Notes under the pieces: generated by a model | Told to the model about the DNA's origin: nothing | Database searches by the model: none | Seen by the model: the letters and a program-made list of their open reading frames with translations, nothing else | Part shown: positions 50,430 through 58,079 of the stretch, piece after piece | Layout: the number at the start of each line of letters is the position of its first letter | Position numbering within the stretch: the stretch's first letter is position 1 | Made by a program: the position numbers and the translations under genes | Source: Streptococcus oralis | Lineage (GTDB): Bacteria > Bacillota > Bacilli > Lactobacillales > Streptococcaceae | Reading direction: 5' to 3' | Length of the DNA: 64,000 nt | Assembly (NCBI RefSeq): GCF_004127215.1 | Contig: NZ_QEWJ01000001.1 | Location: 186,001 to 250,000, forward strand

Positions 50430-51653
50430 TTACAGAGTAGCAGAAGTTTGACTTTCATATTCTCTGATAAGTTTGGCACGTTTTTCACTGGCATCGATAT
50501 TTAGTACAAAGGCAATGGCTACGGATAAGACCAGGAGACTATTCCCCCCTTGTGAAAGGAAGGGGAAGGTTACCCCTGTAGAAGGAATTAACCCGGAAAT
50601 CCCACCAATATTGACAAAGACCTGAACAAGGATCATGCCTCCGACACCGATAGCAACCATAGAGTTAAAGGGATCCTTAGCTCGAATACCGACTAGGATG
50701 ATTCTCAAAATCAAGAAGAAGAGGAGTGCCAAAATCATACTCGCTCCTACAAATCCAAATTCCTCAATAACGATCGAAAAGACGAAATCTGTGTGGGCTT
50801 CTGGCAAATAACCACGCTTTTCGATGGAATTTCCTAATCCAAGTCCAAACCAGCCACCATTCACCATGGCATAGTAGGAATTTGCAAGCTGATGTCCTGC
50901 GCCTGCCAAGTCATTAAAAGGATTAAAGAAGGCACTGAAACGTTTAGCAACGTAGCCAAACACTGGAATTTGAGAAAACTTTTCAACCCCGACAAAGCGA
51001 ATGACAGACAAGACTAGAATCGAACCACCTGCCAAAAGAGCTAAGAAAGTTGAAAACCAACGGTAGGCAATCCCACTGACTGTATACATAATCAGTGATA
51101 CCATCACCAAGATAGTCGCATTTCCCAAATCTGGGAAAATTCCCAAACTACCTATCAAAATCAACAAAACAAAACGCCAGTCATTAAAAGCACGAGGCAG
51201 CCATTGATTTTGGGTCAAGACTTGAAAATCATAGACCGCTATCTCATCTTGTTGTTTTGAAAATCGATGGGCTAGGTACCAAATAATAATAATCTTTAGG
51301 TACTCTGCGGGTTGAATCGTCACTGGCCCTACAGAAATCCAACCATAGGCACCATTGATTGGGGTACCAATTAACCGCGCCAAAGCCAAGAGAATCATCT
51401 CCACAAACATAACGATAAAAATCAAGCGTTCATTTCTTAAAAAACCAAGTTTCAGTTTATAAATTAAGGCAATCAAAATCAAACTGATTATCCAAAACAT
51501 TCCTTGGTTCCGAGCTAACTGAAGAGCGCTTTTCCCCTCTTGGATCAGGGTAGCACTCGTCGTTGAGTAAACGACGATTAGACCCAAAATCGATAAAAGG
51601 AGGTAAGGAATCAAAATGGAATAGTTCAATAGGTGCCTTTTACTAATTTTCAT
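50430..51653 (-). CDS. ftsW: Cell-division SEDS protein FtsW
   Basis: Septal peptidoglycan polymerase of 407 residues that works with a class B penicillin-binding protein. About ten membrane helices; the SEDS signature is seen in [20 protein letters not shown], in the catalytic loop region [21 protein letters not shown], and in [17 protein letters not shown]. Length and the ftsW-ppc pairing fit pneumococcal FtsW; RodA lies elsewhere. An extended -10 promoter lies upstream. Confidence 0.92.
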   Translation of the reverse strand: MKISKRHLLNYSILIPYLLLSILGLIVVYSTTSATLIQEGKSALQLARNQGMFWIISLILIALIYKLKLGFLRNERLIFIVMFVEMILLALARLIGTPINGAYGWISVGPVTIQPAEYLKIIIIWYLAHRFSKQQDEIAVYDFQVLTQNQWLPRAFNDWRFVLLILIGSLGIFPDLGNATILVMVSLIMYTVSGIAYRWFSTFLALLAGGSILVLSVIRFVGVEKFSQIPVFGYVAKRFSAFFNPFNDLAGAGHQLANSYYAMVNGGWFGLGLGNSIEKRGYLPEAHTDFVFSIVIEEFGFVGASMILALLFFLILRIILVGIRAKDPFNSMVAIGVGGMILVQVFVNIGGISGLIPSTGVTFPFLSQGGNSLLVLSVAIAFVLNIDASEKRAKLIREYESQTSATL

Positions 51654-51722
51654 ATGTCACCACTCTAATAGGAACAGAGAAATCTGTTCCCAATTCCGTT
51701 TTATTTTCTAGTTTTGATTGCT

Positions 51723-51728
51723 ATTATA
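51723..51728 (-). promoter_or_regulatory. Extended -10 promoter of ftsW-ppc
   Basis: AAATGGTATAATAG on the minus strand, about 70 bp ahead of the ftsW ATG. Confidence 0.55.
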
Positions 51729-51803
51729 CCATTTTTTCAGAAAGAAAAAAACTCTTATCCTTTAATCCTTCGAATTTTGCTCTTTGGACTAAATTGATTA
51801 GAA

Positions 51804-51838
51804 AAAAATACAAACTTCAAGACAAAGTTTGTATTTTT
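51804..51838 (-). terminator. Terminator of prsA
   Basis: AAAAATACAAACTT and AAGTTTGTATTTTT form a perfect 14-bp stem right after the prsA stop codon. Confidence 0.85.
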
Positions 51839-51843
51839 CTTTT

Positions 51844-52791
51844 TTATTCTGCTGATGAGCTACTGCTTGAACTTGAGCTTGAGTCTCCACTTCCAATATA
51901 TTGAGCAAAAATACTCTGGAAAGCAGGGTCTTTTATTTTAATATTTGCTGCTTGGAATTCTTTTCCGATGACACTCTGAACGAAGGAAGCATCGTTTTGT
52001 TTCTGTGTCAAAATGACAGTTTTTAATTTTTCTTTGTAATCATCTAAATTTGAGGATTTTTCTGTTTTCTTGGTTACTTTGATGATGTAGAATTGGCTAC
52101 TATAAGCTTGGGGACCAGTTGCTCTAATCACATCAGACACCCCATTCACATCCAAGGCAAAGGCAGCCTTCTTGACTTGTTCTGGAAGTTCAGTAGATGC
52201 CGAGTCAAAAGTGATTTCTCCACCATTTTCTTTTGTCTTGTCATCATTTGAGTTGTCTTTTGCCAACTGGGCAAAATCAGCTCCTTCAGCTTTTGCTTTT
52301 TCGAGCACTTCTTTTGCCTTGTCTTCATTATCCATACGGATGATTTGTGCTGTCACATCGGGTGTGTAAGCTTCGAAAGCTTTTTGGTAAGCTTCATCAG
52401 TCAGTTCATTTTCCGCTGCTTTTTTAACTGCCAATTCAACTAATTTGCTGGTGCGAATTTGAGCTTTACGAGTTTCAGGAGTCATTCCTGCACGTGAAAG
52501 AACATTTTGATAACTGTCCCCATATTTCTTCTGCTCTTCGGCAACAGCGTCATCTACTTCTTGTTCAGTCACTTCAGACCCATATTGCTTTTCAAATACT
52601 TTTTCTATCGTCATATTGAGCAAGACTTGTTGTGCAGTTGGGTTGTTTTTAGCTTGTTCATAAAATTGGTGTTCGGTGATAACATCACCCTTCATGCTGA
52701 TGAGGTCAGCCCCTTCAGAACTTTTTGAACAAGCAGCCAAAGTCGCTACAGATAATAAAGTAATGGCTCCTGCCAATAGTTTTTTCTTCAT
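51844..52791 (-). CDS. prsA: Foldase lipoprotein PrsA (PpmA-type)
   Basis: Extracytoplasmic peptidyl-prolyl isomerase that helps secreted proteins fold. The 315-residue precursor has a lipoprotein signal with lipobox LAAC (Cys21 modified and cleaved by LspA), a chaperone domain (about 25-140), a parvulin-type domain (about 143-240; AQIIRMDNEDKAKEVLEKAK, GGEITFDSASTELPEQVKKA) and a tail ending in a run of ten serines. The parvulin catalytic residues look incomplete, as I recall for pneumococcal PpmA. ATG with AAAGGAG upstream; own promoter and terminator. Confidence 0.92.
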   Translation of the reverse strand: MKKKLLAGAITLLSVATLAACSKSSEGADLISMKGDVITEHQFYEQAKNNPTAQQVLLNMTIEKVFEKQYGSEVTEQEVDDAVAEEQKKYGDSYQNVLSRAGMTPETRKAQIRTSKLVELAVKKAAENELTDEAYQKAFEAYTPDVTAQIIRMDNEDKAKEVLEKAKAEGADFAQLAKDNSNDDKTKENGGEITFDSASTELPEQVKKAAFALDVNGVSDVIRATGPQAYSSQFYIIKVTKKTEKSSNLDDYKEKLKTVILTQKQNDASFVQSVIGKEFQAANIKIKDPAFQSIFAQYIGSGDSSSSSSSSSSAE

Positions 52792-52844
52792 GTTTACTCC
52801 TTTTTCTAAAAACGGTCAAAAATTTCTCTAGACCGACTCAATCA

Positions 52845-52850
52845 TTATAC
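52845..52850 (-). promoter_or_regulatory. Extended -10 promoter of prsA
   Basis: ATATGGTATAATGATTG on the minus strand, about 54 bp ahead of the ATG. The leader holds a small CGGTC...GACCG hairpin. Confidence 0.6.
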
Positions 52851-52928
52851 CATATTTTATAGCAGATAACTTAAATAAGACTAAAAATAGTAGCTTTTAA
52901 ATTTTTAACGATTCAATTTTTTTCATTC

Positions 52929-52958
52929 CAAAAAGAACCTGAACAATCGTTCAAGTCC
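52929..52958 (-). terminator. Terminator of the repeat surface-protein gene
   Basis: GGACTTGAAC pairs with GTTCAGGTTC (G-U pairs allowed) and is followed by TTTTT on the minus strand, about 22 bp after the stop. Confidence 0.75.
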
Positions 52959-52980
52959 TTTGTTTGTCTTGTATTATTTT

Positions 52981-54567
52981 TTAGTGACGTCCTTTGTAAG
53001 TCAAGCCTGCTAGACCAAGACTTGCAAGAAGGAAGCCTGCAAATCCAAGAATTGAATTTTGTTCGCCAGTGTTTGGTAAAGCTGTAGTTTCGGTTTTCGA
53101 AACAGGTTTGTCAGCTTTAGTGTTTGAATCTTGCCCAACAGGATTTATAGGAGCTGTTGGAGCGTTATTTAAACCAGTTTGTGGTTTGGTAGTTGGTTTG
53201 TTAGTTTCTGGTTTAGCAACAGGCTTTTCTGACGGTTTCACTTCTGGTTTTGGAGTTTCTGAAGGCTTAGTTTCCGGCTTAACTTCTGGTTTTGGAGTTT
53301 CTGAAGGCTTAGTTTCCGGTTTCACTTCTGGTTTCGGAGTTTCTGAAGGCTTAGTTTCCGGTTTTACCTCTGGTTTCGGAGTTTCTGAAGGTCTCGTTTC
53401 CGGTTTCACTTCTGGTTTCGGAGTTTCTGAAGGCTTAGTTTCCGGCTTAACTTCTGGTTTTGGAGTTTCTGAAGGCTTAGTTTCCGGTTTTACTTCTGGT
53501 TTTGGAGTTTCTGAAGGCTTAGTTTCCGGTTTTACCTCTGGTTTCGGAGTTTCTGAAGGTTTAGTTGCCGGTTTCACTTCTGGTTTTGGAGTTTCTGAAG
53601 GCTTAGTTTCCGGCTTAACCTCTGGTTTCGGAGTTTCTGAAGGTTTAGTTTCCGGTTTCACTTCTGGTTTTGGAGTTTCTGAAGGCTTAGTTTCCGGCTT
53701 AACTCCTGGTTTTGGTGTATCAGAAGGTTTAGTTTCCGGTTTAACTTCTGGTTTTGAAGTCTCTGAAGGTTTAGTTTCTGGTTTTACTTCTGGTTTTGAA
53801 GCCTCTGAAGGTTTAGTTTTCGGTTTTACTTCTGGTTTTGGAGTTTCAGATGGTTTAGTCTCTGGTTTTACTTCTGGTTTTGGCGTATCAGAAGGTTTAG
53901 TTTCCGGTTTCACTTCTGGTTTTGGAGTTTCAGATGGTTTAGTCTCAGGTGTCACCTCTGGTTTCGGAGTTTCTGAAGGTTTAGTTGCCGGTTTTACTTC
54001 TGGTTTCGGTGTTTCTGAAGGCTTAGTTTCCTGCTTAACCTCTGGTTTCGGAGTTTCTGAAGGCTTAGTTTCCGGTTTCACTTCTGGTTTTGGTGTTTCT
54101 GAAGGTTTAGTTTCCGGTTTTACTTCTGGTTCCGGAGTCGGAGTTGGCGTTGGTGCTGGATCTGGCGTTGGTGCTGGATCTGGCGTTGGTGCTGGATCTA
54201 ACTTCTTATATCTTAGGTATCCTTCCAGATACCCATCATTAGCACCGTAAAAGTATGTGCTTGCGATATTATAGGTTAAGTTATAGCCCGGCATCCAGGA
54301 AAAATTTGATACCACTTGGTGTCCTTCAATATCCTTGTAGATATTTACAGACTCACCAGGGTTTAGGACCCCAGTATACATAGGTGCTATTTCTCTACTA
54401 TGCTCATCTAAATACCTAATGCGGATTTTGATTTGCCCTTGCCGTTCTTCAGCTTTTACGACAGTATACCCAAAAATAGGTGAATCAGTCAAAGCTGGAG
54501 CAACAACACCAAGAGCTGCAACAGAGAGCAAAGAAATACCAAGTTTGGTCACTTTATTTGTTTTCAT
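52981..54567 (-). CDS. LPXTG surface protein with 21 Pro/Lys/Glu-rich repeats
   Basis: A 528-residue wall-anchored protein. Signal peptide (about 1-39, cleavage after VVKA), a single small N-terminal domain (about 43-122; QIKIRIRYLDEHSREIAP and NIYKDIEGHQVV recall MucBP-like folds), a PAPTPD linker, 21 tandem 14-residue repeats of the form PEVKPETKPSETPK (147-440), a spacer and the sorting motif LPNTG (497-501) with hydrophobic helix and KGRH tail. The repeats should form an extended stalk across the wall and present the small domain. AAGGAGG lies ahead of the ATG. Together with the recombinase upstream it forms an insert between prsA and the O-methyltransferase gene. Ligand unknown. Confidence 0.85.
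   Translation of the reverse strand: MKTNKVTKLGISLLSVAALGVVAPALTDSPIFGYTVVKAEERQGQIKIRIRYLDEHSREIAPMYTGVLNPGESVNIYKDIEGHQVVSNFSWMPGYNLTYNIASTYFYGANDGYLEGYLRYKKLDPAPTPDPAPTPDPAPTPTPTPEPEVKPETKPSETPKPEVKPETKPSETPKPEVKQETKPSETPKPEVKPATKPSETPKPEVTPETKPSETPKPEVKPETKPSDTPKPEVKPETKPSETPKPEVKPKTKPSEASKPEVKPETKPSETSKPEVKPETKPSDTPKPGVKPETKPSETPKPEVKPETKPSETPKPEVKPETKPSETPKPEVKPATKPSETPKPEVKPETKPSETPKPEVKPETKPSETPKPEVKPETKPSETPKPEVKPETRPSETPKPEVKPETKPSETPKPEVKPETKPSETPKPEVKPETKPSETPKPEVKPSEKPVAKPETNKPTTKPQTGLNNAPTAPINPVGQDSNTKADKPVSKTETTALPNTGEQNSILGFAGFLLASLGLAGLTYKGRH
53248..54129 (-). repeat. 21 tandem 42-bp repeats
   Basis: Each 42-bp unit encodes PEVKPETKPSETPK or a near variant (for example PEVKQETK, PEVTPETK, PGVKPETK, KPSEASK). 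The array is in phase throughout and exactly 882 bp. No spacers, so it is not a CRISPR array. Confidence 0.95.
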
Positions 54568-54635
54568 AATTTCCTCCTTAGGAATGTAGACTACTTTTGA
54601 ATGTGTGTAAATACTACAAAAATCCTAATTTTTTG

Positions 54636-54664
54636 ATATTAGTGCTTCGAACAATTCACCTCAA
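54636..54664 (-). promoter_or_regulatory. Promoter of the repeat surface-protein gene
   Basis: TTGAGG (54664-54659), 17-bp spacer, TAATAT (54641-54636) on the minus strand, giving a leader of about 60 bases. It lies 24 bp from the nearer palindromic site at 54688-54719. Confidence 0.5.
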
Positions 54665-54687
54665 CCACTTAAACGACAAAGGTTTTG

Positions 54688-54719
54688 GTGTATCGTGTAA
54701 CGACCGTTAAACGATACAC
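54688..54719. repeat. 32-bp imperfect palindrome, candidate recombinase site 1
   Basis: Half-sites GTGTATCGTGTAACGA and GTGTATCGTTTAACGG (read inward on the two strands) match at 14 of 16 positions. The centre is AACG-AC-CGTT with the dinucleotide AC at 54703-54704 on the plus strand. A symmetric site with a two-base centre is what a serine recombinase dimer binds and cuts. Confidence 0.6.
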
Positions 54720-54720
54720 T

Positions 54721-54779
54721 TAAAAAACAAAAAAATACAAATCCAACACAGGCTCAAATCCTTGTTAAATTCGTATTTT
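54721..54779 (-). terminator. Strong terminator after the recombinase gene, between the two palindromic sites
   Basis: The minus strand forms a long hairpin at 54779-54732: AAAATACGAAT with ATTTGTATTTT, then inner AACAAGG with CCTGTGTT, and then reads TTTTTTT and TTTTTT. The T tract exists only on the minus strand, so the terminator has direction. It would stop recombinase transcripts before the surface-protein gene. Confidence 0.7.
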
Positions 54780-54805
54780 CTGAAATATTCACATTGTTAT
54801 TTTGA

Positions 54806-54837
54806 ATGTTTCGCAAAACGGTCGTTAATCGAAACAT
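54806..54837. repeat. 32-bp imperfect palindrome, candidate recombinase site 2
   Basis: Half-sites ATGTTTCGCAAAACGG and ATGTTTCGATTAACGA match at 12 of 16. The centre is AACG-GT-CGTT with GT at 54821-54822 on the plus strand, the complement of the AC in site 1, so the two sites face opposite ways. Their centres are 118 bp apart. Confidence 0.6.
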
Positions 54838-54878
54838 ATTTACGCCTTCATTGTAGCATTTTATCTTGTTTTTAGCAA

Positions 54879-54894
54879 GAATTTTGCGAAACAT
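54879..54894. repeat. Possible extra half-site near the recombinase stop codon
   Basis: GAATTTTGCGAAACAT shares 13 contiguous bases (TTTTGCGAAACAT) with one half of site 2 read on the plus strand. No partner half is next to it. Confidence 0.4.
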
Positions 54895-54919
54895 TTTTAC
54901 GATTGATGGCCACCTTGTT

Positions 54920-55495
54920 TCATTCCAAGACTTTATAGATGGTTGAGGTCGAAATTCGTTCTGTTTTTGCTATTGTTCTGATGCTTGATTCCCCTGCCAA
55001 ATACTGCTCAACAATTCTCTCTTCCTTATCTCTTGATATTCGCTTAGCACCTAGTTTGACACCATTTTCCTTGGCTTTCCGAAGTCCTTCACGGGTACGA
55101 AATCGCAGATTTTCCAGTTCACTTTCTGCCACAAATCCTAAAATCATACAAAGTAACCTACCAATGAGCGAATCGGTTTCCAGTTTTTCATGCAAACTAA
55201 CTAGCTGAATATCAGAAGCATTAAATTGTTCAATTAGTTCTAGCAATTTGAACATGGAGCGGGTGAGCCTATCAAGCTTGTAGATGGTGAAAGTGACTTG
55301 CATTCCTTTTTTTGAAAGCGTTTGAGCCAATTTTAAGGCCTTTTCGAGTTCTGGACGTACATTGTTGGAACCAGATTCACGCTCGATAAAAAGCTGGTCA
55401 CAATGCTTGAGAGCATCAATTTGCACCTCTAAGCCCAAATCTTGCTTGTGGGTTGAAACGCGTGCATAGCCGATATTGATGATGTTTTGAGACAT
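54920..55495 (-). CDS. Serine recombinase (resolvase/invertase family)
   Basis: Site-specific DNA recombinase of 191 residues. The catalytic domain (about 1-140) begins INIGYARVSTHKQD with the nucleophile Ser14, followed by IYKLDRLTRSMFKLLELIE with the conserved arginines, and GFVAESELENLRFRTREGL of the dimerisation helix. The C-terminal helix-turn-helix (about 148-191) ends SIRTIAKTERISTSTIYKVL. The size fits the small resolvase/invertase group rather than large serine integrases. Its ribosome-binding site AGGAGG is in a perfect hairpin. Two matching palindromes lie downstream. It may invert the segment between them or may be a leftover of a mobile element; I favour the former with modest confidence. 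Confidence 0.9.
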   Translation of the reverse strand: MSQNIINIGYARVSTHKQDLGLEVQIDALKHCDQLFIERESGSNNVRPELEKALKLAQTLSKKGMQVTFTIYKLDRLTRSMFKLLELIEQFNASDIQLVSLHEKLETDSLIGRLLCMILGFVAESELENLRFRTREGLRKAKENGVKLGAKRISRDKEERIVEQYLAGESSIRTIAKTERISTSTIYKVLE

Positions 55496-55498
55496 AAA

Positions 55499-55528
55499 AA
55501 TCCTCCTATTACTTGGTACAGGAGGATT
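55499..55528 (-). promoter_or_regulatory. Hairpin hiding the recombinase ribosome-binding site
   Basis: On the minus strand AATCCTCCT (55528-55520) pairs perfectly with AGGAGGATT (55507-55499) around a 12-base loop. The 3' arm is the recombinase Shine-Dalgarno sequence, six bases before the ATG. A candidate -10, TACAAT (55531-55526), overlaps the 5' arm, so RNA started there would lack that arm. The hairpin followed by TTTTT could also end O-methyltransferase transcripts. Confidence 0.65.
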
Positions 55529-55543
55529 GTACTATTTTTTAAT

Positions 55544-56257
55544 TTATTCCATTTCTGGCAAAGTTACATTTTCCACATTCTTTCGTAGCATGAGAATGCC
55601 GTCTCCAAGTGGAACTAGAGTCGCCGTTAAATCTGGATTGTCCAAAGTTGCGTCGAACAGTCTTTGCAAACCACGGTAAATGGTGCGTTGACCCCGACGG
55701 ACTTCCATGATATCCTTGGCAACATCGCCTCCTTGGAAGATATCATCCAAAACTACTACTCCACCAACTTCCAAGTGTTTGAGGATTTCTGGTAGAAAGA
55801 CGATGTACTTAGACTTGGCCGAATCCATAAAGACAAAATCATAAGTTTCTGTCAAGGTTGACAAGACATCGACTGCATCTCCCTCTAGGAGGGTGATTTG
55901 TTTGCGCCTGTCAAACTGGGTAAAATTTTCCTTGGCAAAGCCGATCATCTCAGGATTACGGTCAATAGTTGTAATCTTAGCATTTGGGGCATGTTCCGCC
56001 ATCAGGAGAGCTGAGAAGCCAATTGCCGTTCCAATCTCCAAAATGTTCTTGGGCTGCAGACTTTCCATGAGAAAACGGAAATATGCGACTGTTTCATGAG
56101 GAATAATGGGAATATTTTCCTTACGAGCGAAGGTTTCCAATTCTTTCAAAGAACCAGTCACCTGCTTTTGACGCTGGCGCATGAGTTCAACGATTTCTTC
56201 CTTGACGACGGGACGACGCATATTGTGATTGGCATTTTTACTATAAGACTCTACCAT
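55544..56257 (-). CDS. SAM-dependent O-methyltransferase (TrmR/YrrM-like)
   Basis: Class I methyltransferase of 237 residues in the catechol-O-methyltransferase-like group. NILEIGTAIGFSALLMA is the SAM-binding loop, ITTIDRNPEM the acidic second strand, FVFMDSAKSKY and GGVVVLDDIFQGG carry metal-binding aspartates. The Bacillus homologue YrrM/TrmR methylates 5-hydroxyuridine in tRNA; the same role is likely but not proven. It begins one base after pepF ends; no strong RBS, so translation is probably coupled. In pneumococcus this gene is, as I recall, directly next to prsA; here an insert of about 2.6 kb separates them. Confidence 0.86.
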   Translation of the reverse strand: MVESYSKNANHNMRRPVVKEEIVELMRQRQKQVTGSLKELETFARKENIPIIPHETVAYFRFLMESLQPKNILEIGTAIGFSALLMAEHAPNAKITTIDRNPEMIGFAKENFTQFDRRKQITLLEGDAVDVLSTLTETYDFVFMDSAKSKYIVFLPEILKHLEVGGVVVLDDIFQGGDVAKDIMEVRRGQRTIYRGLQRLFDATLDNPDLTATLVPLGDGILMLRKNVENVTLPEME

Positions 56258-56258
56258 C

Positions 56259-58061
56259 TTAAGCTAGTCCCAATTTTTCAACAAGAGCTTCAAACTCGTT
56301 CAAGCGACGTTCAAAGACTGCAAAGGCATCGTTGAGATAGTCTTCCTTCTCCATATCCACTCCCGCTTTTCTCATAACATTGAGAGGATAGTCAGACTTA
56401 CCTGCCTTGAGGTAGTCGATATAACGGTCACGGTCTTCCTGACTACCATGGACAATCTTCTCAGCCAAGGCTGAAGCCGCTGCAAAACCAGTCGAATATT
56501 GGTATACATAGTAGTTATAGTAGAAGTGAGGAATGCGTGCCCATTCGTATTGGATTTGAGGATTGTCTCCTTTGCTGAGTCCATAGTACTCTTGGTTCAA
56601 GTCAGCGTAGAGTTTATTCAGGAAATCACTGGTCAAGACTTCTCCATTTTGGTCTGCTTGGTGGATGGCATGTTCAAACTCAGCAAATTGAGTTTGACGG
56701 AAGACTGTTCCACGGAAACTGTCCAAGAAGTTATTAAGGATAGCAAAGCGAGTTTCATCGTCGTCTACTTCTGCCAGTAATTTCTCCGTCAAGATATTTT
56801 CATTGGTCGTTGAGGCAATCTCTGCCAAGAAGATAGAGTAATCTCCGTAAACATATGGTTGGGTTTCACGAGTATAGCTAGAGTGCATACTGTGACCAGT
56901 CTCGTGTACTAGGGTAAAGAGATTATCTAAGTTATCCTGCCAGTTAAGAAGCATAAAGGCATTTGTGTCGTAAGATCCACCAGAATAGGCACCAGAACGC
57001 TTGCCTTGGTTTTCATAGACATCAATCCAACGCTCGCTAAAGGCACGTTTGACACGGCTCAAGTAGTCGTCACCCAAGACCGCCAAGGCTTCTTCAGCTT
57101 TTTTCAAGGCTTCTTCGTAGGTAAAGCTATAATCTACTGACGAAAGTGGTGTGTAGACATCGTACATCTTGAGATCTGAAATTCCCAAGATTTTAGAGCG
57201 GAGTTCAAGGTAACGATGCAAGAGTGGCAAATGCTTGCGAACTGCTGCTACTAGATTGTCATAGACACTCTCTGGGACAAAGTTGGCTGCAAGGGCTGCA
57301 TGGCGAGCACTCTTATAGTTGCGAACTTTTGCTCGGTAGTTTTGCACCTTGACATTTGTCTGTAAAGTCTTCGCGTAAGTGTGCTGGAACTGCTCGTACG
57401 TCGCATAGAGGGCTTCATAGGCACCACGGCGCACTTCACGATTTTTAGACTCCATTAAGCGAATGTAAGTACCGTGTGAGAGCTGCACTTCATTGCCTTC
57501 ATCATCAAGGACGTATGGGAAGCTAATATCAGCATTGTCCAAGATGGCAAAGGTTTCACTAGCAGCGCCAAAGATTTCTCCTGCGCCAGCAAGCAATTCT
57601 TCCTCACGTTGCGAAAGAACATGGTCCTTCTTTTGCAAGAGCTTGTCAAAAAAGTGTTTGTAAACTTGGAGTTTTGGTTGAGCTTCTAGGAAGGCTGCAT
57701 ACTGCTCTTGGCTAATCTCCATAAACTCTGGTTCGTAGAATGAAAAGGCCTGTTCTAACTGACTGTATAGAGTCATTGCCTTAGCATAGTACTCCTGATA
57801 CTTAGCTTCACGCGTATCTTGGTCGTTTTTCATATGTGCATAGACATAAAGCTTTTCAACTTGACGTTCCAAGTCAAGTGAGAATTCTGTAATCTCAAGC
57901 AAACTGTCTGCGCTATCCAAGAGATGCCCCTCATACTGAGATGCTATTTGTACTTTTTCAGTTAAATCTTTCAAGGCTTCTTCCCAAGCCTGGTCTGTTG
58001 GGTAGATTGTTGAAAGATCCCATGTATCTTTTTCATTTATTTCATGTCGTTGTAATACCAT
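56259..58061 (-). CDS. pepF: Oligoendopeptidase F
   Basis: Cytosolic zinc metallopeptidase (family M3B) that cuts oligopeptides of about 7-17 residues. The 600-residue protein has the zinc motif [12 protein letters not shown] near residue 385 and the third ligand region [20 protein letters not shown]. The N-terminal helical domain and [21 protein letters not shown] near the C-terminus are family hallmarks. GGAGG lies ahead of the ATG. It follows coiA by 18 bp; pneumococcus has the same coiA-pepF order. Confidence 0.95.
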   Translation of the reverse strand: MVLQRHEINEKDTWDLSTIYPTDQAWEEALKDLTEKVQIASQYEGHLLDSADSLLEITEFSLDLERQVEKLYVYAHMKNDQDTREAKYQEYYAKAMTLYSQLEQAFSFYEPEFMEISQEQYAAFLEAQPKLQVYKHFFDKLLQKKDHVLSQREEELLAGAGEIFGAASETFAILDNADISFPYVLDDEGNEVQLSHGTYIRLMESKNREVRRGAYEALYATYEQFQHTYAKTLQTNVKVQNYRAKVRNYKSARHAALAANFVPESVYDNLVAAVRKHLPLLHRYLELRSKILGISDLKMYDVYTPLSSVDYSFTYEEALKKAEEALAVLGDDYLSRVKRAFSERWIDVYENQGKRSGAYSGGSYDTNAFMLLNWQDNLDNLFTLVHETGHSMHSSYTRETQPYVYGDYSIFLAEIASTTNENILTEKLLAEVDDDETRFAILNNFLDSFRGTVFRQTQFAEFEHAIHQADQNGEVLTSDFLNKLYADLNQEYYGLSKGDNPQIQYEWARIPHFYYNYYVYQYSTGFAAASALAEKIVHGSQEDRDRYIDYLKAGKSDYPLNVMRKAGVDMEKEDYLNDAFAVFERRLNEFEALVEKLGLA

Positions 58062-58079
58062 AAGATTCCTCCATCCTTT

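Noticed and set aside
53248-54129. Regular repeats considered as a CRISPR array
   Set aside because: The units are contiguous, without unique spacers, and encode a protein stalk in phase. The SHIRT array at 33530-34804 is rejected for the same reason.
53069-54250. A 393-codon open frame on the plus strand opposite the repeat surface protein
   Set aside because: It is the antisense reading of the 42-bp repeats (GFGVSEGLVSGFTS units), stays open only because the repeat lacks stops in that frame, and has no ribosome-binding site or promoter.
54774-54788. CodY-box-like TATTTTCTGAAATAT
   Set aside because: About 12 of 15 match, but it overlaps the terminator hairpin arm and lies far from any start codon; too weak to list.
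52921-54928. TTTCATTCCAA occurring at 52921-52931 and 54918-54928 as possible attachment sites of the insert
   Set aside because: The second copy is inside the recombinase coding end, so the repeats do not bracket the block, and an 11-base match is expected occasionally in AT-rich DNA.
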